Source: Actinomyces qiguomingii (GTDB taxonomy: Bacteria > Actinomycetota > Actinomycetes > Actinomycetales > Actinomycetaceae). From it: a DNA stretch of 64,000 nt. The notes under the pieces were generated by a model that was not told where the DNA came from, did not search any database, and worked only from the letters and a program-made list of their open reading frames with translations. The stretch's first letter is position 1; each line of letters starts with the position of its first letter. Made by a program: the position numbers and the translations under genes. The stretch covers positions 558,001 through 622,000 of the forward strand of contig NZ_CP025228.1 of assembly GCF_004102025.1 (NCBI RefSeq). Direction: 5' to 3'. Below, piece after piece: positions 54,953-63,558 of this stretch.

Positions 54953-55555
54953 TCACCACATTATCTCTACCCCGGGGTCGAGTACGATGTACACCTTGTA
55001 GGTCCATCCTCCGGTCTTGTCATTGGGGATCAGGGGCCTGGGATTAACCGCCAAGAGCGTAACATTTCCAAGGCCATCAATATGCGCGGTCTCTCCCAGG
55101 CGAAGCTCAACGACCTCTTCACTTCCATCAGTGCGTATCCACCGCAGTGCACCGATCCACTCATAACTCTCGGAGCGCATCCGGCTGCTCTGCAACCTGC
55201 CACTCTCTGTGTTGATTGGTGGAACACTGCCGCCAACCTGGACGTAGACTCCGTCTTCTGCGGCGATGCCGTCGGGCAGCGGCACCTCCCGAGTTAACGG
55301 TCTGGTCCACCACAGCCAGCCACCAACACCAACCGCCGCCAACAGCGCCACTACCAAGCAGCCCGCCAGCGTCCGCAACACGCGCCGCCGGAACAACGCC
55401 ACCGCCAAAGCCTCATCGTCAGACGTTGAGTCGACCGCCACTGTGGGCGCGGTAGATACGACAGGCTCGGTCTGCCCCGCACTGCCTGCGCCGGCACTAT
55501 CCACTTCGGGCCGCGCATCGAAGTACTCACCGTTGCCGCCGGTCGCCGATGTCAC
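54953..55555 (-). CDS. Membrane protein paralogue 1, putative immunity to the calpain effector
   Basis: About 200 residues. An N-terminal Ser/Thr-rich stretch, one membrane helix (LAGCLVVALLAAVGVGGWLWW), then an extracytoplasmic domain with TRPLTREVPLPDG, ELRLGETAHIDGLGNVTLLAVNP and TYKVYIVLDPGVEI. The N-in/C-out topology fits a protein acting outside the membrane. A GTG at 55555 with GAGGAG ten bases upstream is the likely start. It is convergent with the calpain gene, 24 bases apart. Two further copies lie at 55896 and 56810. The immunity role is inferred from position only. Confidence 0.6.
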   Translation of the reverse strand: MTSATGGNGEYFDARPEVDSAGAGSAGQTEPVVSTAPTVAVDSTSDDEALAVALFRRRVLRTLAGCLVVALLAAVGVGGWLWWTRPLTREVPLPDGIAAEDGVYVQVGGSVPPINTESGRLQSSRMRSESYEWIGALRWIRTDGSEEVVELRLGETAHIDGLGNVTLLAVNPRPLIPNDKTGGWTYKVYIVLDPGVEIMW

Positions 55556-55698
55556 TGCCAACACGCTCCTCATCAATCACGGGTAGCCGACGATGGCGAT
55601 CCTACGCCGGCTTGCGGGCCGGTGACAGTGCGCTCTGTCCGGGACTTGGCATGTATTGGCATCGGTGTAGGTGTTCCTTCAGCGTCCTGGTGGGCGCG

Positions 55699-55872
55699 GC
55701 GCGTGAGGACCATGAGTACACCGAACAGGGGTCGATCTAGATTGAGCGGGCGGTCAAGGGTGGTCTGTCGGTCGTCGCGGGGATGACCGAAGATGACGGC
55801 AATATTCGCATCATCCGCGAGGACTACGAGAAATACTTCGCCCGCACCGACATCGGTGGAGAAATACCATAA
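55699..55872 (+). pseudogene. Calpain effector tail, remnant 1
   Basis: In-frame plus-strand sequence HEYTEQ, then an in-frame TAG, IERAVKGGLSVVAGMTEDDG and REDYEKYFARTDIGGEIP with stop at 55870. It matches pieces of the C-terminal part of the calpain protein (KYTEQ..., REDYEKYFGRTDIGGEIP), with the central catalytic region lost. It lies immediately before the second membrane-protein paralogue, as the intact gene lies before the first. Confidence 0.85.
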
Positions 55873-55895
55873 CCAGAGTCGTATCGTGCGGACGT

Positions 55896-56494
55896 TCACC
55901 TTATTCGCTCTACTCCGGGGTCGAGCGCGACATTCACCTTGTAGGCCCAACGTCCTACCCGGTAGTCGGGGAGGAGTGGTTCTGGGTTAACAGCCAGCAA
56001 GGTGACTGTGCCCAGCCCATCAATGTGGACGGTTTCGCCCAGCCGCAACTCGATAGTCTCCACAATTCTGTCACTGCGGGCCCACTCCAACGACCCGATC
56101 CACTCATGGTTCTCCGAGCGCAGGGGGCCTTCTCTCAGCATGCCCGCTTCGGTACTTGCCGGCCAAACGCTTGTGCCGATCTGCCAGACATGCCCGGCCT
56201 CTACGCCGTCGGGCAGCGGCACCTCCCGAGTTAACGGTCTGGTCCACCACAGCCAGCCGCCAATGCTTCCCGCAGCCAGTAGTGTGACTACGAGGCAGCC
56301 CATCAGGACGCGCCGCATGATCCGTCGCCCCGGCGGGGCCACCGGGCCGGTTCCATCCGCCGGGCTCACGACGCAACATCCGCCGGGCTCACGACGCAAC
56401 GCCCAGCGGGTTCGCCTTTGCCCCTCGGTCCAGTGGGGGCCATTTCGGACCGAGCATAGGAGTACTCACCGTTGCCGCCGGTTGCTGATGCCAC
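55896..56494 (-). pseudogene. Membrane protein paralogue 2, frameshifted by a 23-bp duplication
   Basis: The ancestral frame begins at GTG 56494 (ASATGGNGEYSYARSEMAPT, like paralogue 1) and stops after VVSPADVAS. Removing one copy of an exact 23-bp tandem duplication at 56354-56399 restores the frame into RRIMRRVLMGCLVV and the membrane helix and outer domain (RLGETVHIDGLGTVTLLAVN). A 167-residue protein from the TTG at 56399, or one from an ATG inside it, could still be made. Slippage at the duplication could restore the gene. Confidence 0.75.
56354..56399. repeat. Exact 23-bp tandem duplication
   Basis: Two adjacent identical 23-bp units starting CATCCGCCGGGCTCACGACG, 56354-56376 and 56377-56399. 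The length is not a multiple of three and it breaks paralogue 2. Confidence 0.97.
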
Positions 56495-56659
56495 TGCCAA
56501 CACGCTCCTCGTCAATCACGGGTAACCCGATGGTGACGATCCTACGCGGACGTGATGTCGTATGACAGTCTGCTTTGCAGAGGAGCCTCGATGTCTAGGC
56601 GAAGCAGCTAAAGGCCTCCCCTGATGACCTGCGCTCGCATACGCATGCGGTGACACCGG

Positions 56660-56803
56660 CTCACCGATGAGGAGCGGGCCAGGATCGAGCGGGCCATGCA
56701 GGCTGGTCTGCCGGTCGTCGCGGGCACGGCAGGCGGTGACTTCAGTGACGGGAGCCCGGCCTCGGATGCGATCACCAACACCGACACCCGCGCATTCTCG
56801 GTT
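56660..56803 (+). pseudogene. Calpain effector tail, remnant 2
   Basis: LTDEERARIERAMQAGLPVV, AGTAGGDFSDGSPASDAITN and TDTRAF match the calpain segment YTEQEWSQIEQAVNNGQPVV, AVTNNGDFGDGDTVDATANT (about residues 353-403). There is no start or stop and no catalytic Cys. It stands before the third membrane-protein copy. Confidence 0.8.
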
Positions 56804-56809
56804 GTATCG

Positions 56810-57170
56810 GACCATCTCCTTAGCTCCGGGGCCGAAGATGATGTACACCTTGTATGTACATCCGCCGGTTTTGTCGTTGGGGATTAGGGGGGAGGGGCTG
56901 AGGGTTAGCAGCGTCACCGTGCCCAGGCGTCAATGTGCGAGGTTTCCCCCAGGCGCAGCTCGATGATCTTCTCGGTTCCATCCGTTCTCATCCGCCGCAT
57001 TCCGGCACATCCCTTGTCGGTGGCCTGATCCACTGCGGCCAGCCGCCGACACCTGCTGCCGCCAATAGTGCCGCCACGAGGCAGCCCGCCGGTATTCGCA
57101 GCACGCGCCGCCGGAATAACGCCGCCGCAAGAGCCTCATCGTATGCAGCCTCCCGCCAGGCAATGAGAGA
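56810..57170 (-). pseudogene. Membrane protein paralogue 3, decayed
   Basis: Minus-strand pieces in different frames: DEALAAALFRRRVLRIPAGC...GWPQWIRPPTRDVPECGG followed by a stop, and downstream TEKIIELRLGETSHID with a shift to LGTVTLLTLSPSPLIPNDKT and TYKVYIIFGPGAKEM. They match paralogue 1, with a deletion of the segment between the membrane helix and the outer domain and at least one frameshift. It is not functional as it stands. Confidence 0.8.
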
Positions 57171-57201
57171 CGAGGTCTCCGCGTGAAGGTGCCCGCGGTG
57201 C

Positions 57202-57582
57202 CTAGCTGGTCAGGCCGTGGTAACTGACGGTCTTCGCCTTGGCGCCGGCGACGGCACCGCCCGCAGCCGAGCCGCCAAGATTATGCAACCCACTGGCCGA
57301 TGCTGCGAGCCGGTGCGCGCCGTCGGCGGCCTCTTGGTCGGTGCTCGCGTACCCCTGCTGCGCGGCCAGCAACCCGTCTGCGTCCGCATTCGCCCGCGCC
57401 GCCAAGCGCTCCGCCTGCTGCTCATGGCGACTGGCGTACTGTGCCGCAGCCGATGCGAGCACGGCAGAACCGAACACACCCTCACTGCCGGAGTCCAAGT
57501 GGAACTGCGACAGCGAATGGCGGCCGTCATCCAAGTGTGTACGAGCGGTGGCAAGTTCCCCCGGTATAACCCGAAGTACCAC
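57202..57582 (-). CDS. EspC-like T7SS small protein
   Basis: 126 residues from GTG 57582, with AGGAGG 8 bases upstream. VVLRVIPGELATARTHLDDGRHSLSQF is EspC-like at the N-terminus, followed by helices (VLASAAAQYASRHEQQAERLAARANADADGLLAAQQGYASTDQEAADGA) and a Gly/Ala-rich tail ending YHGLTS. It marks the right edge of the T7SS island, next to disA. Confidence 0.6.
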   Translation of the reverse strand: MVLRVIPGELATARTHLDDGRHSLSQFHLDSGSEGVFGSAVLASAAAQYASRHEQQAERLAARANADADGLLAAQQGYASTDQEAADGAHRLAASASGLHNLGGSAAGGAVAGAKAKTVSYHGLTS

Positions 57583-57697
57583 TTCCAGCACCTCCTATAG
57601 CGGTGGTCCGCCCGCCCCGCGGGCATGCAGCCGACGCAGGCCCGCGACCAGCCGGAACAAACAATCTCAGTTTAGCATCGGGCGCAGCGACCGGTGC

Positions 57698-58765
57698 TCA
57701 CGCGTAACGGTCGGCGATGGACACCTCGGCCAGGCGCGACAGGCCGTCGCGCAGGGTGCGGGCCTGGCGCGGGCCGACGCCGTCGACCGCCTCCAGCTCC
57801 TCGACCGTCGCCCCCAGTACCGCCTGCAAGGAGCCCCAGTTGTCCACCACCGCACGCGCCGTCACCAGCGGCAGTCGCGGAATCTTGGCGAGAATTCGCA
57901 ATCCGCGCGGTGAAACGGAGGCGTCCAGGTCCTGGCCGTCGGCGCCACCGAGGCCGATTGCGCGCGATACCATAGCCAGGTCCAGCAGGGCGGGGGAGCC
58001 CACCCACTTCAGTCGTACATCCACGGTGGCGATGTCCAGTCCCTGCGGCAGGTAGTCGGTCAGCAGGAAGTCGCGCTCCGCCATCAGCCCGCGAGTCAGC
58101 TCCTCCACCTGCAAAGCCAGCAGTCGCCCGTCGGTTCCCAACTCCACCACGTATCCGTCGATATCGGAGGCAATACGGCTGACCATCTCCAGCAGCTGAA
58201 GTACGCCGGTCACATCACGGACCGTGACCAGATCCTCGATCTCCAGGGCGTCCAGACCTCCGGAGATCTTGTCCAGGCGCGCCTTATAGCGCTCCAGGGT
58301 GGCCAGCGCCTGGTTGGCGCGCGCCAGGATCGCCTCGCTGGGCTCGATCACATGCCGACGACCGTCAACGTACAGGGAGATAATGCGCATCGACTGGCTC
58401 ACCGAGATCACCGGGTGCCCGGTCTGGCGGGCGACGCGCTCGGCCGTGCGGTGGCGCATACCGGCCTCGGCGGTCTCAATGGAGGCGTTGGGCAGCAACT
58501 GCACATTCGCACGGCGGATGCGGTTGTTCGCCCGGTCCACGATCACGGCCCCGTCCATTTTGGCCAGCTCCCGCAGCTGGGCGGCGGTGAGTTCCACGTC
58601 CAGCCGGAAGCCGCCCGAGGAGATCGCCTCCACCGTCTCGTCGAAGCCGAGGACGATGATCGCCCCGGTGCGCCCGCGCAGAATGCGCTCCAGGCCGTCA
58701 CGCAGTACGGTGCCGGGGGCGATGAGGGCGAGGGTCTCGCGCAGCAGGTTGTGGGTATCGGTCAT
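57698..58765 (-). CDS. disA: DNA integrity scanning diadenylate cyclase DisA
   Basis: 355 residues from ATG 58765 (AGGAGA before it). The N-terminal DAC domain has the catalytic MDGAVIVDR (DGA) and GMRHRTAERVARQT (RHR). A helical linker and a C-terminal helix-hairpin-helix domain (LEAVDGVGPRQARTLRDGL) complete the octamer-forming architecture. It makes cyclic di-AMP from two ATP and scans DNA for branched structures. Co-directional with radA, as usual. Confidence 0.97.
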   Translation of the reverse strand: MTDTHNLLRETLALIAPGTVLRDGLERILRGRTGAIIVLGFDETVEAISSGGFRLDVELTAAQLRELAKMDGAVIVDRANNRIRRANVQLLPNASIETAEAGMRHRTAERVARQTGHPVISVSQSMRIISLYVDGRRHVIEPSEAILARANQALATLERYKARLDKISGGLDALEIEDLVTVRDVTGVLQLLEMVSRIASDIDGYVVELGTDGRLLALQVEELTRGLMAERDFLLTDYLPQGLDIATVDVRLKWVGSPALLDLAMVSRAIGLGGADGQDLDASVSPRGLRILAKIPRLPLVTARAVVDNWGSLQAVLGATVEELEAVDGVGPRQARTLRDGLSRLAEVSIADRYA

Positions 58766-58931
58766 GGGTCTCTCCTGAGAATAGTCCGAACACGCCTGAC
58801 GGTGCTGACTGTCGGACCGGTGCCGCATTATGCTAATCGCCCGGAGCGTTGCAGCGCCGTGAAACGTGTCGCGTCGATGGCTGGCGCGACACGCGCCCGC
58901 CGGGGTGACCGCGCCAGCACGGTGCCGGGAA

Positions 58932-60356
58932 TCACCCGCGTGGCAGGGCCGCCCCGACGGCCTCGCCCAGGTGTGCAACCGGCAGGATCTGAAGGCCTTG
59001 GAGCTCCCGCAGCTCCTCAGACCCCGCCAACGGGACAATAGCGCGATCGAAGCCGAGACGCGCCGCCTCCGCCAGCCTCCGCTGCACGCCGACAGTCGCC
59101 CGCACCTCCCCGGTCAGGCCGACCTCCCCGAATGCCACCAGCCCCGGGGAGGTGGGCAGGTTCTGTGCGGCGGAGACGACGGCGATCGCCACCGCCAGGT
59201 CCGTTGCCGGCTCAACCGCGCGCGCCCCGCCCACGGTGGAGACGTATACATCGGTGGTGGAGGTGTCCACGCGTAGCCGGGCTGCCAGAACGGCCAGTGC
59301 CATGGCCACCCGGGAGTGGTCCACGCCGGAGGTGGTGCGGCGAGGAGAGCCGGCGGCGGTCCCGGCCACCAGCGCCTGAATCTCCACCGGCATCGGGCGG
59401 CGCCCCTCCAGTGTGACTGTGGCACATGTGCCCGGAACCTCGCTGCGCGCCGCAGACAGGAACAGGCCCGAGGGGTCGGCCAGGCCGATGATGCCGCGTT
59501 CACCCAGGTCAAAGCAGCCGACCTCGTCCGTGGGGCCGTAACGGTTTTTCACCGCCCGCAGTAGCCGCAGGCGCGCGTGCCGGTCTCCCTCGAACTGGCA
59601 GACCACGTCCACCAGGTGTTCCAGCACTCGCGGTCCCGCAATGCCGCCGTCCTTAGTCACATGCCCGACCAGCAGCACCGGAATGGCCCGCTCCTTGGCC
59701 ACCTGGATGAGTGAGCTCGCCACCGCCCGTACCTGGGTGACCCCACCGGCCCCTCCCTCCACCTGGGCGGAAGCGACGGTTTGGATCGAGTCGACTACCA
59801 GTAAAGACGGGGTGGCGTCTTGGACATGCCCGAGGAGCGCGCCGAGTTCGGTCTCGGCGGCGAGCAGCAGCGCCGGGTCGATGGCGCCAATGCGCTCGGC
59901 CCGCAGCCGCACCTGGCTGGCCGACTCCTCCCCGGTCACGTACAGCACCGGCCCCAGCCCGCGCGCACGGGATGCCGCAGCGGCCTTGGCGGCAACATCC
60001 AGCAGCAGCGTCGACTTGCCCACGCCGGGCTCGCCCGCCAGCAGCACAACTGCCCCGGGGACGACGCCGCCCCCGAGTACCCGGTCCAACTCGCCTACTC
60101 CGGTGGGTCGGGCGCGAGCCTCTTCCGCACTCACCTGGGCGATTGGGCGCGCGGCCACGGTGGGGCGAATCGCCGTCGCCGTGGCCGGGATGCGACCGGG
60201 GCCGCCTATTCCGCCCGAGGTTGATTCGGTGAACTCCTCCAGCGTGCCCCAGGCGCGGCACTCCCGGCACTGGCCGAGCCACTTGGGGCTGTTCCAGCCG
60301 CAGTCGGTACACACGTATGAGGTGCGTGCCTTGGCAGTCTTCGTCGTGGTGGACAT
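58932..60356 (-). CDS. radA: DNA repair ATPase RadA
   Basis: 474 residues. The N-terminal zinc finger CTDCGWNSPKWLGQCREC is followed by a RecA-like ATPase (Walker A GEPGVGKST, Walker B LLVVDSIQTV), the RadA-specific KNRYGPTDEVGCF motif and a Lon-like C-terminal domain (AVALAVLAARLRVDTSTTDVYVSTVGGARAVEPATDLAVA). It promotes branch migration in recombination. Upstream of disA with 166 bp between. Confidence 0.97.
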   Translation of the reverse strand: MSTTTKTAKARTSYVCTDCGWNSPKWLGQCRECRAWGTLEEFTESTSGGIGGPGRIPATATAIRPTVAARPIAQVSAEEARARPTGVGELDRVLGGGVVPGAVVLLAGEPGVGKSTLLLDVAAKAAAASRARGLGPVLYVTGEESASQVRLRAERIGAIDPALLLAAETELGALLGHVQDATPSLLVVDSIQTVASAQVEGGAGGVTQVRAVASSLIQVAKERAIPVLLVGHVTKDGGIAGPRVLEHLVDVVCQFEGDRHARLRLLRAVKNRYGPTDEVGCFDLGERGIIGLADPSGLFLSAARSEVPGTCATVTLEGRRPMPVEIQALVAGTAAGSPRRTTSGVDHSRVAMALAVLAARLRVDTSTTDVYVSTVGGARAVEPATDLAVAIAVVSAAQNLPTSPGLVAFGEVGLTGEVRATVGVQRRLAEAARLGFDRAIVPLAGSEELRELQGLQILPVAHLGEAVGAALPRG

Positions 60357-60404
60357 GGCGGCAGGCTACCGGGGGCCGCCGACATGAACTCGGGCCGTTA
60401 ACGG

Positions 60405-60815
60405 TTAGTGCGTCGTTGAGCCAGTGCCGTACAGGCTGCTTCCGTATGAACCGGATGTGCTGGGCTGTGGCTGTGCGAGGGTGGTCGCACCGGGCGTGCC
60501 GTACCCGGCACCCAGAACAGTGCCAGTGATCGGGTCGTAGCCGAGCTCCTCGGCCAGCACTTGGCGGTGCTTCGCGGCGACCAGGTGAGGGTACTTGGCG
60601 AGGATCCACCCGTCGATATACTTCACGGCATAGACCATGATGATGAAGGGGATCATCAGGATCATCACCCGTATGTGGGTGGTTTCAGTCACCTGGCTGG
60701 AGATCCATGCGTATATGCCGAATGCTGCCGCAATCCCTAAGACGCATGCGAGGGAAAACATGATCCCGAAGTACTTCGAGCGGGGAGTGATTCGCTTGGG
60801 ATGGTCGGCTGCCAT
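60405..60815 (-). CDS. Small membrane protein of unknown function
   Basis: 136 residues with two membrane helices (FGIMFSLACVLGIAAAFGIYAWI and VMILMIPFIIMVYAVKYIDGWIL) and a Gly/Ser/Thr/Gln-rich C-terminal tail (YGTPGATTLAQPQPSTSGSYGSS). AGGAG is 8 bases before ATG. It lies 48 bases after the radA start on the same strand, so probably upstream of radA in one transcript. No family recognised. Confidence 0.65.
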   Translation of the reverse strand: MAADHPKRITPRSKYFGIMFSLACVLGIAAAFGIYAWISSQVTETTHIRVMILMIPFIIMVYAVKYIDGWILAKYPHLVAAKHRQVLAEELGYDPITGTVLGAGYGTPGATTLAQPQPSTSGSYGSSLYGTGSTTH

Positions 60816-61135
60816 AGGTGGGCTCCTGCAACGTTGGTGGTCAGTACCGCGCCAGTATTGATCGTGATCTCACGGTGCGGCAACGGTGTTAAGCGGGGAG
60901 TAGTACCCATCTACGCCGTAGCGGCAGTGCCGCCGTCTACACGCGGTGTGCAGTCGTCGGGGAAGCGTGTCAGAAGTGGGTGATTCGTTACAATCCGGTG
61001 CGGTGGTGGCGTATCGGGCTCCGGGCAAAGGCGCCTTATGGCCGCGGGGGCACCTTGCCGGGCGGAGGTCAGGCATAGGAAAATGCTGGTGACCGAGCCC
61101 CGGCAGCCCGGCGCCGGGTCCGCGACCGAAGGGGG
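60816..61135. promoter_or_regulatory. Divergent upstream region of the first iron-type ABC binding protein
   Basis: 320 bp. A segment from about 61068 (AGGCATAGGAAAATGCTGGTG...CCGGGTCCGCGACCG) has the order of elements of a cobalamin-riboswitch core (GGAA..GGTG and CCGC-ACCG) but is short and not convincing. No gene was recognised. Confidence 0.3.
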
Positions 61136-62293
61136 ATGTTCTTGACCGACTCCGCTGCCAGCCGCGCCCTGTCAACCCATCGCCTGAGCCGCCGTGCGGT
61201 CTTGGCCGGCGCCGCCGCCGGTGCTGCCACGATGCTGGCTGCCTGCTCACCCGGTGGCCGCTCCTCCGCGGGCTCCTCCGCCGCCGCCGACAACGCCTCG
61301 CAGAGTGCCACCGAGTCGTTCCCCATCACCATTGAACACACCTACGGATCCACTACGATCGAAGCCGAGCCCACTCGTATTGTGGCCATCTCCACCGTGG
61401 ATGCCGACGTCGTGGTCTCTTTGGGAGTAGTGCCGATCGGCATGCCCGCTGTTGCCGCCGAAGGAGATGCCTACCCGTGGACCGCCGAAGGTCTTGAGGC
61501 CTTGGGCGCCAGTTTGGGCTCGCAGGCCGCACCCAAACTGTACGCCCAGGTGGATGACCGTGACGTCGATGCGATCGCGGCGCTCCAGCCGGACCTGATC
61601 CTCGGGGTGCACTCGGGCATGAGCCGGGAGGAGTACAGCCGGCTGTCCGGCGTCGCCCCAACCTTGGCGTATCCGGCCGACGCCGTCGCCTACGGAGCCT
61701 CCTGGGAGGCGGTGACGGTTGCAGTGGGGCGAGCGTTGGGGCGTTCCGCAGCCGCCGAGGCGCTGGTGAACACCACCACGGACGTACTGGCCTCCACCAT
61801 CACCGCGAACCCGTTCCTGCGGGGAGCGACCTATGCGGCTGTGGCGCTCAACGCCTCCAAACCATCCATCACCCTGTACACGGCGTCGAACACGCGTTCG
61901 CAGGTGCTGGGACAGTTGGGTCTGATCCCGGCCCCCGCCGTCGCGAAGCTGGTGGCGGACGCCGAGGAGGTAGCTGTGGACTTTCCGCTCGCCGACGCCG
62001 CACAACTGACTGCCGATCTGCTGTGGGCTGAGGTGGAGGACCCGACCTCCGTTGAGGCCGTTGAGGCGCAATCGCGGTTGGCGGCAATACCGGCGGTCGC
62101 GGACGGAACCGCTCTGTTTATCACTGACGCGGTCGCAGCCATGAGTCTGGCGGCGGCCTCCCCGCTGTCACTGCCATGGTGCTGTGAGAACCATGTGCCC
62201 GACGTCGTCTCCGCCATTGAGGCGGGCAGGGCAACGGCAAGCGCCACCGCAAGCCCTACCTCGAGTCCGGGCGCTGGCGCCACGGCGTCGTGA
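61136..62293 (+). CDS. ABC transporter substrate-binding lipoprotein (iron-siderophore type)
   Basis: 385 residues. Tat-type signal SRRAVLAGAAAGAATMLAACS with a lipobox ending in Cys. FecB/FepB-like domain: IEHTYGSTTIEAEPTRIVAI, VVSLGVVPIGMPAV, DVDAIAALQPDLILGVHSGM and SLPWCCENHVPDVVSAIEAG. It would deliver a ferric siderophore or a related cofactor to a FecCD permease. The start may be the ATG at 61136 or a TTG at 61142. An Ala/Thr/Ser-rich tail follows. A second binding protein and a permease lie downstream. Confidence 0.85.
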   Translation: MFLTDSAASRALSTHRLSRRAVLAGAAAGAATMLAACSPGGRSSAGSSAAADNASQSATESFPITIEHTYGSTTIEAEPTRIVAISTVDADVVVSLGVVPIGMPAVAAEGDAYPWTAEGLEALGASLGSQAAPKLYAQVDDRDVDAIAALQPDLILGVHSGMSREEYSRLSGVAPTLAYPADAVAYGASWEAVTVAVGRALGRSAAAEALVNTTTDVLASTITANPFLRGATYAAVALNASKPSITLYTASNTRSQVLGQLGLIPAPAVAKLVADAEEVAVDFPLADAAQLTADLLWAEVEDPTSVEAVEAQSRLAAIPAVADGTALFITDAVAAMSLAAASPLSLPWCCENHVPDVVSAIEAGRATASATASPTSSPGAGATAS

Positions 62294-62313
62294 ACCGGGC
62301 CGCCGCCATATGG

Positions 62314-62382
62314 ACCGACCTCGGCGGTCACTTCGACCGACCTGGTGATGGGGATGAGTGACTGGGGGATGAGTGGCTGGGA
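62314..62382. repeat. Degenerate 22-bp unit pair and a 15-bp duplication
   Basis: ACCGACCTCGGCGGTCACTT at 62314 and ACCGACCTGGTGATGG at 62336 stand 22 bases apart, resembling the array unit. A short direct repeat GGATGAGTGRCTGGG follows at about 62350-62382. This is a weak, decayed example. Confidence 0.5.
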
Positions 62383-62414
62383 CGAGACGGCACTTGCCGC
62401 GAGCGTCACGATCA

Positions 62415-62450
62415 ATATAGGTTAGCCATATGTAGGCGAACCTGACCTTA
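62415..62450. promoter_or_regulatory. Candidate DtxR/IdeR-type iron box
   Basis: ATAGGTTAGCCATATGTAGG and an adjoining AGGCGAACCTGACCTTA resemble one and a half copies of the TTAGGTTAGCCTAACCTAA consensus, 71-106 bases before an iron-type binding protein gene. It may give iron-dependent repression. Confidence 0.5.
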
Positions 62451-62520
62451 GTAACGGAAGGGTGGCCTATATAACTCGCGTGGTTCGGTCCCCGCGAGCC
62501 CTACCATCCCGAAGGAAGAC

Positions 62521-63558
62521 ATGTCTCGCAAGCTCCCTGCGCTCCTGGCCCTGTCCGCAGCCGTCAGCCTCGCGCTGGCCGGCTGCTCCGGGTCCACGGA
62601 TACCGCCTCCACCTCCAGCTCCGCCGCCTCCGCCGACGGCCCCGCAACGGCCGCCACCTCCCAGACCTCTGCCCAGCCGACGGCGGTGACCATCAATGAC
62701 AATCACGGCAGCGTCGAGATCGCCCTGCCCGTGCAACGGGCCGCCTCCACCGACAATCGCACCTTCGAAGTGCTGGCCGAATGGGGCGTGCCGCTGGTAG
62801 CCGCTCCCAAGCAGCTCATCCCCTCATCAATCACCGCCTACGACGGCGACGACGTCGCCGACATGGGCAACCATCGCGAGCCCGACCTGGAGGCGCTGGT
62901 GGCGGCCGAACCCGATCTGGTGATCGTCGGCCAGCGCTTTGCCGACCAGTACGACTCCATTGCCGGGCTCACCCCGGACGCCGCGCTGCTCGACCTCGAT
63001 CCGCGCGACGGCGAGCCCTTCGACGCCGAGCTCAAGCGCCAGGTGACTGCCCTGGGGCAGGTGTTCGGCAAGGAGGCCGAGGCCGAGGAGCTGATCTCCG
63101 ATTTCGACACCGCCCTGGAGCGCGCCAAGAACGCCTATGACGGCTCCTCGAAGGTCATGGCGGTGATCGTCTCCGGCGGGGAGATCGGCTACTCCGGCCC
63201 CACCACCGGACGCACCTGGGGACCGCTTTTCGATCTGCTCGGTCTGCAGCCGGCTCTTGAGGTCCAGGGCTCCACCGACGATCACCAGGGCGACGACGTC
63301 TCCGTGGAGCAGATCGCCGAGTCCAACCCGGACTGGATCTTCGTCATGGACCGCGACGCCGCCATTTCTGCTAACGATCCCAGTTACACGCCCGCCGCGG
63401 ATGTGATCGCGGGCAACGCCGCTTTGCAGAACGTCACGGCGGTGACCTCCGGGCAGATCGTCTACGCCCCGGATGACACCTACACCAACGAGTCGATCAT
63501 CACCTACACCGAGATCCTCAACTCGATCGCCGATGCCTTCGAAGGTGCCCAGAACTGA
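62521..63558 (+). CDS. ABC transporter substrate-binding lipoprotein (siderophore type, CeuE/FatB-like)
   Basis: 345 residues. Lipoprotein signal MSRKLPALLALSAAVSLALAGC. The domain has QRAASTDNRTFEVLAEWGVPLVAAPKQLIP, MGNHREPDLEALVAAEPDLVIVGQRFADQYDSI, and ESNPDWIFVMDRDAAIS, of the CeuE/YclQ class that binds catecholate siderophores. AAGGAAG precedes the ATG. It overlaps or touches the permease gene at its end, forming one uptake operon. Confidence 0.88.
   Translation: MSRKLPALLALSAAVSLALAGCSGSTDTASTSSSAASADGPATAATSQTSAQPTAVTINDNHGSVEIALPVQRAASTDNRTFEVLAEWGVPLVAAPKQLIPSSITAYDGDDVADMGNHREPDLEALVAAEPDLVIVGQRFADQYDSIAGLTPDAALLDLDPRDGEPFDAELKRQVTALGQVFGKEAEAEELISDFDTALERAKNAYDGSSKVMAVIVSGGEIGYSGPTTGRTWGPLFDLLGLQPALEVQGSTDDHQGDDVSVEQIAESNPDWIFVMDRDAAISANDPSYTPAADVIAGNAALQNVTAVTSGQIVYAPDDTYTNESIITYTEILNSIADAFEGAQN

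Noticed and set aside
58766..59038. DisA starting at 59038
   Set aside because: The 91-residue extension is an Arg/Cys/Ser-rich readthrough of radA-antisense sequence; MTDTHN at 58765 has a good ribosome site.
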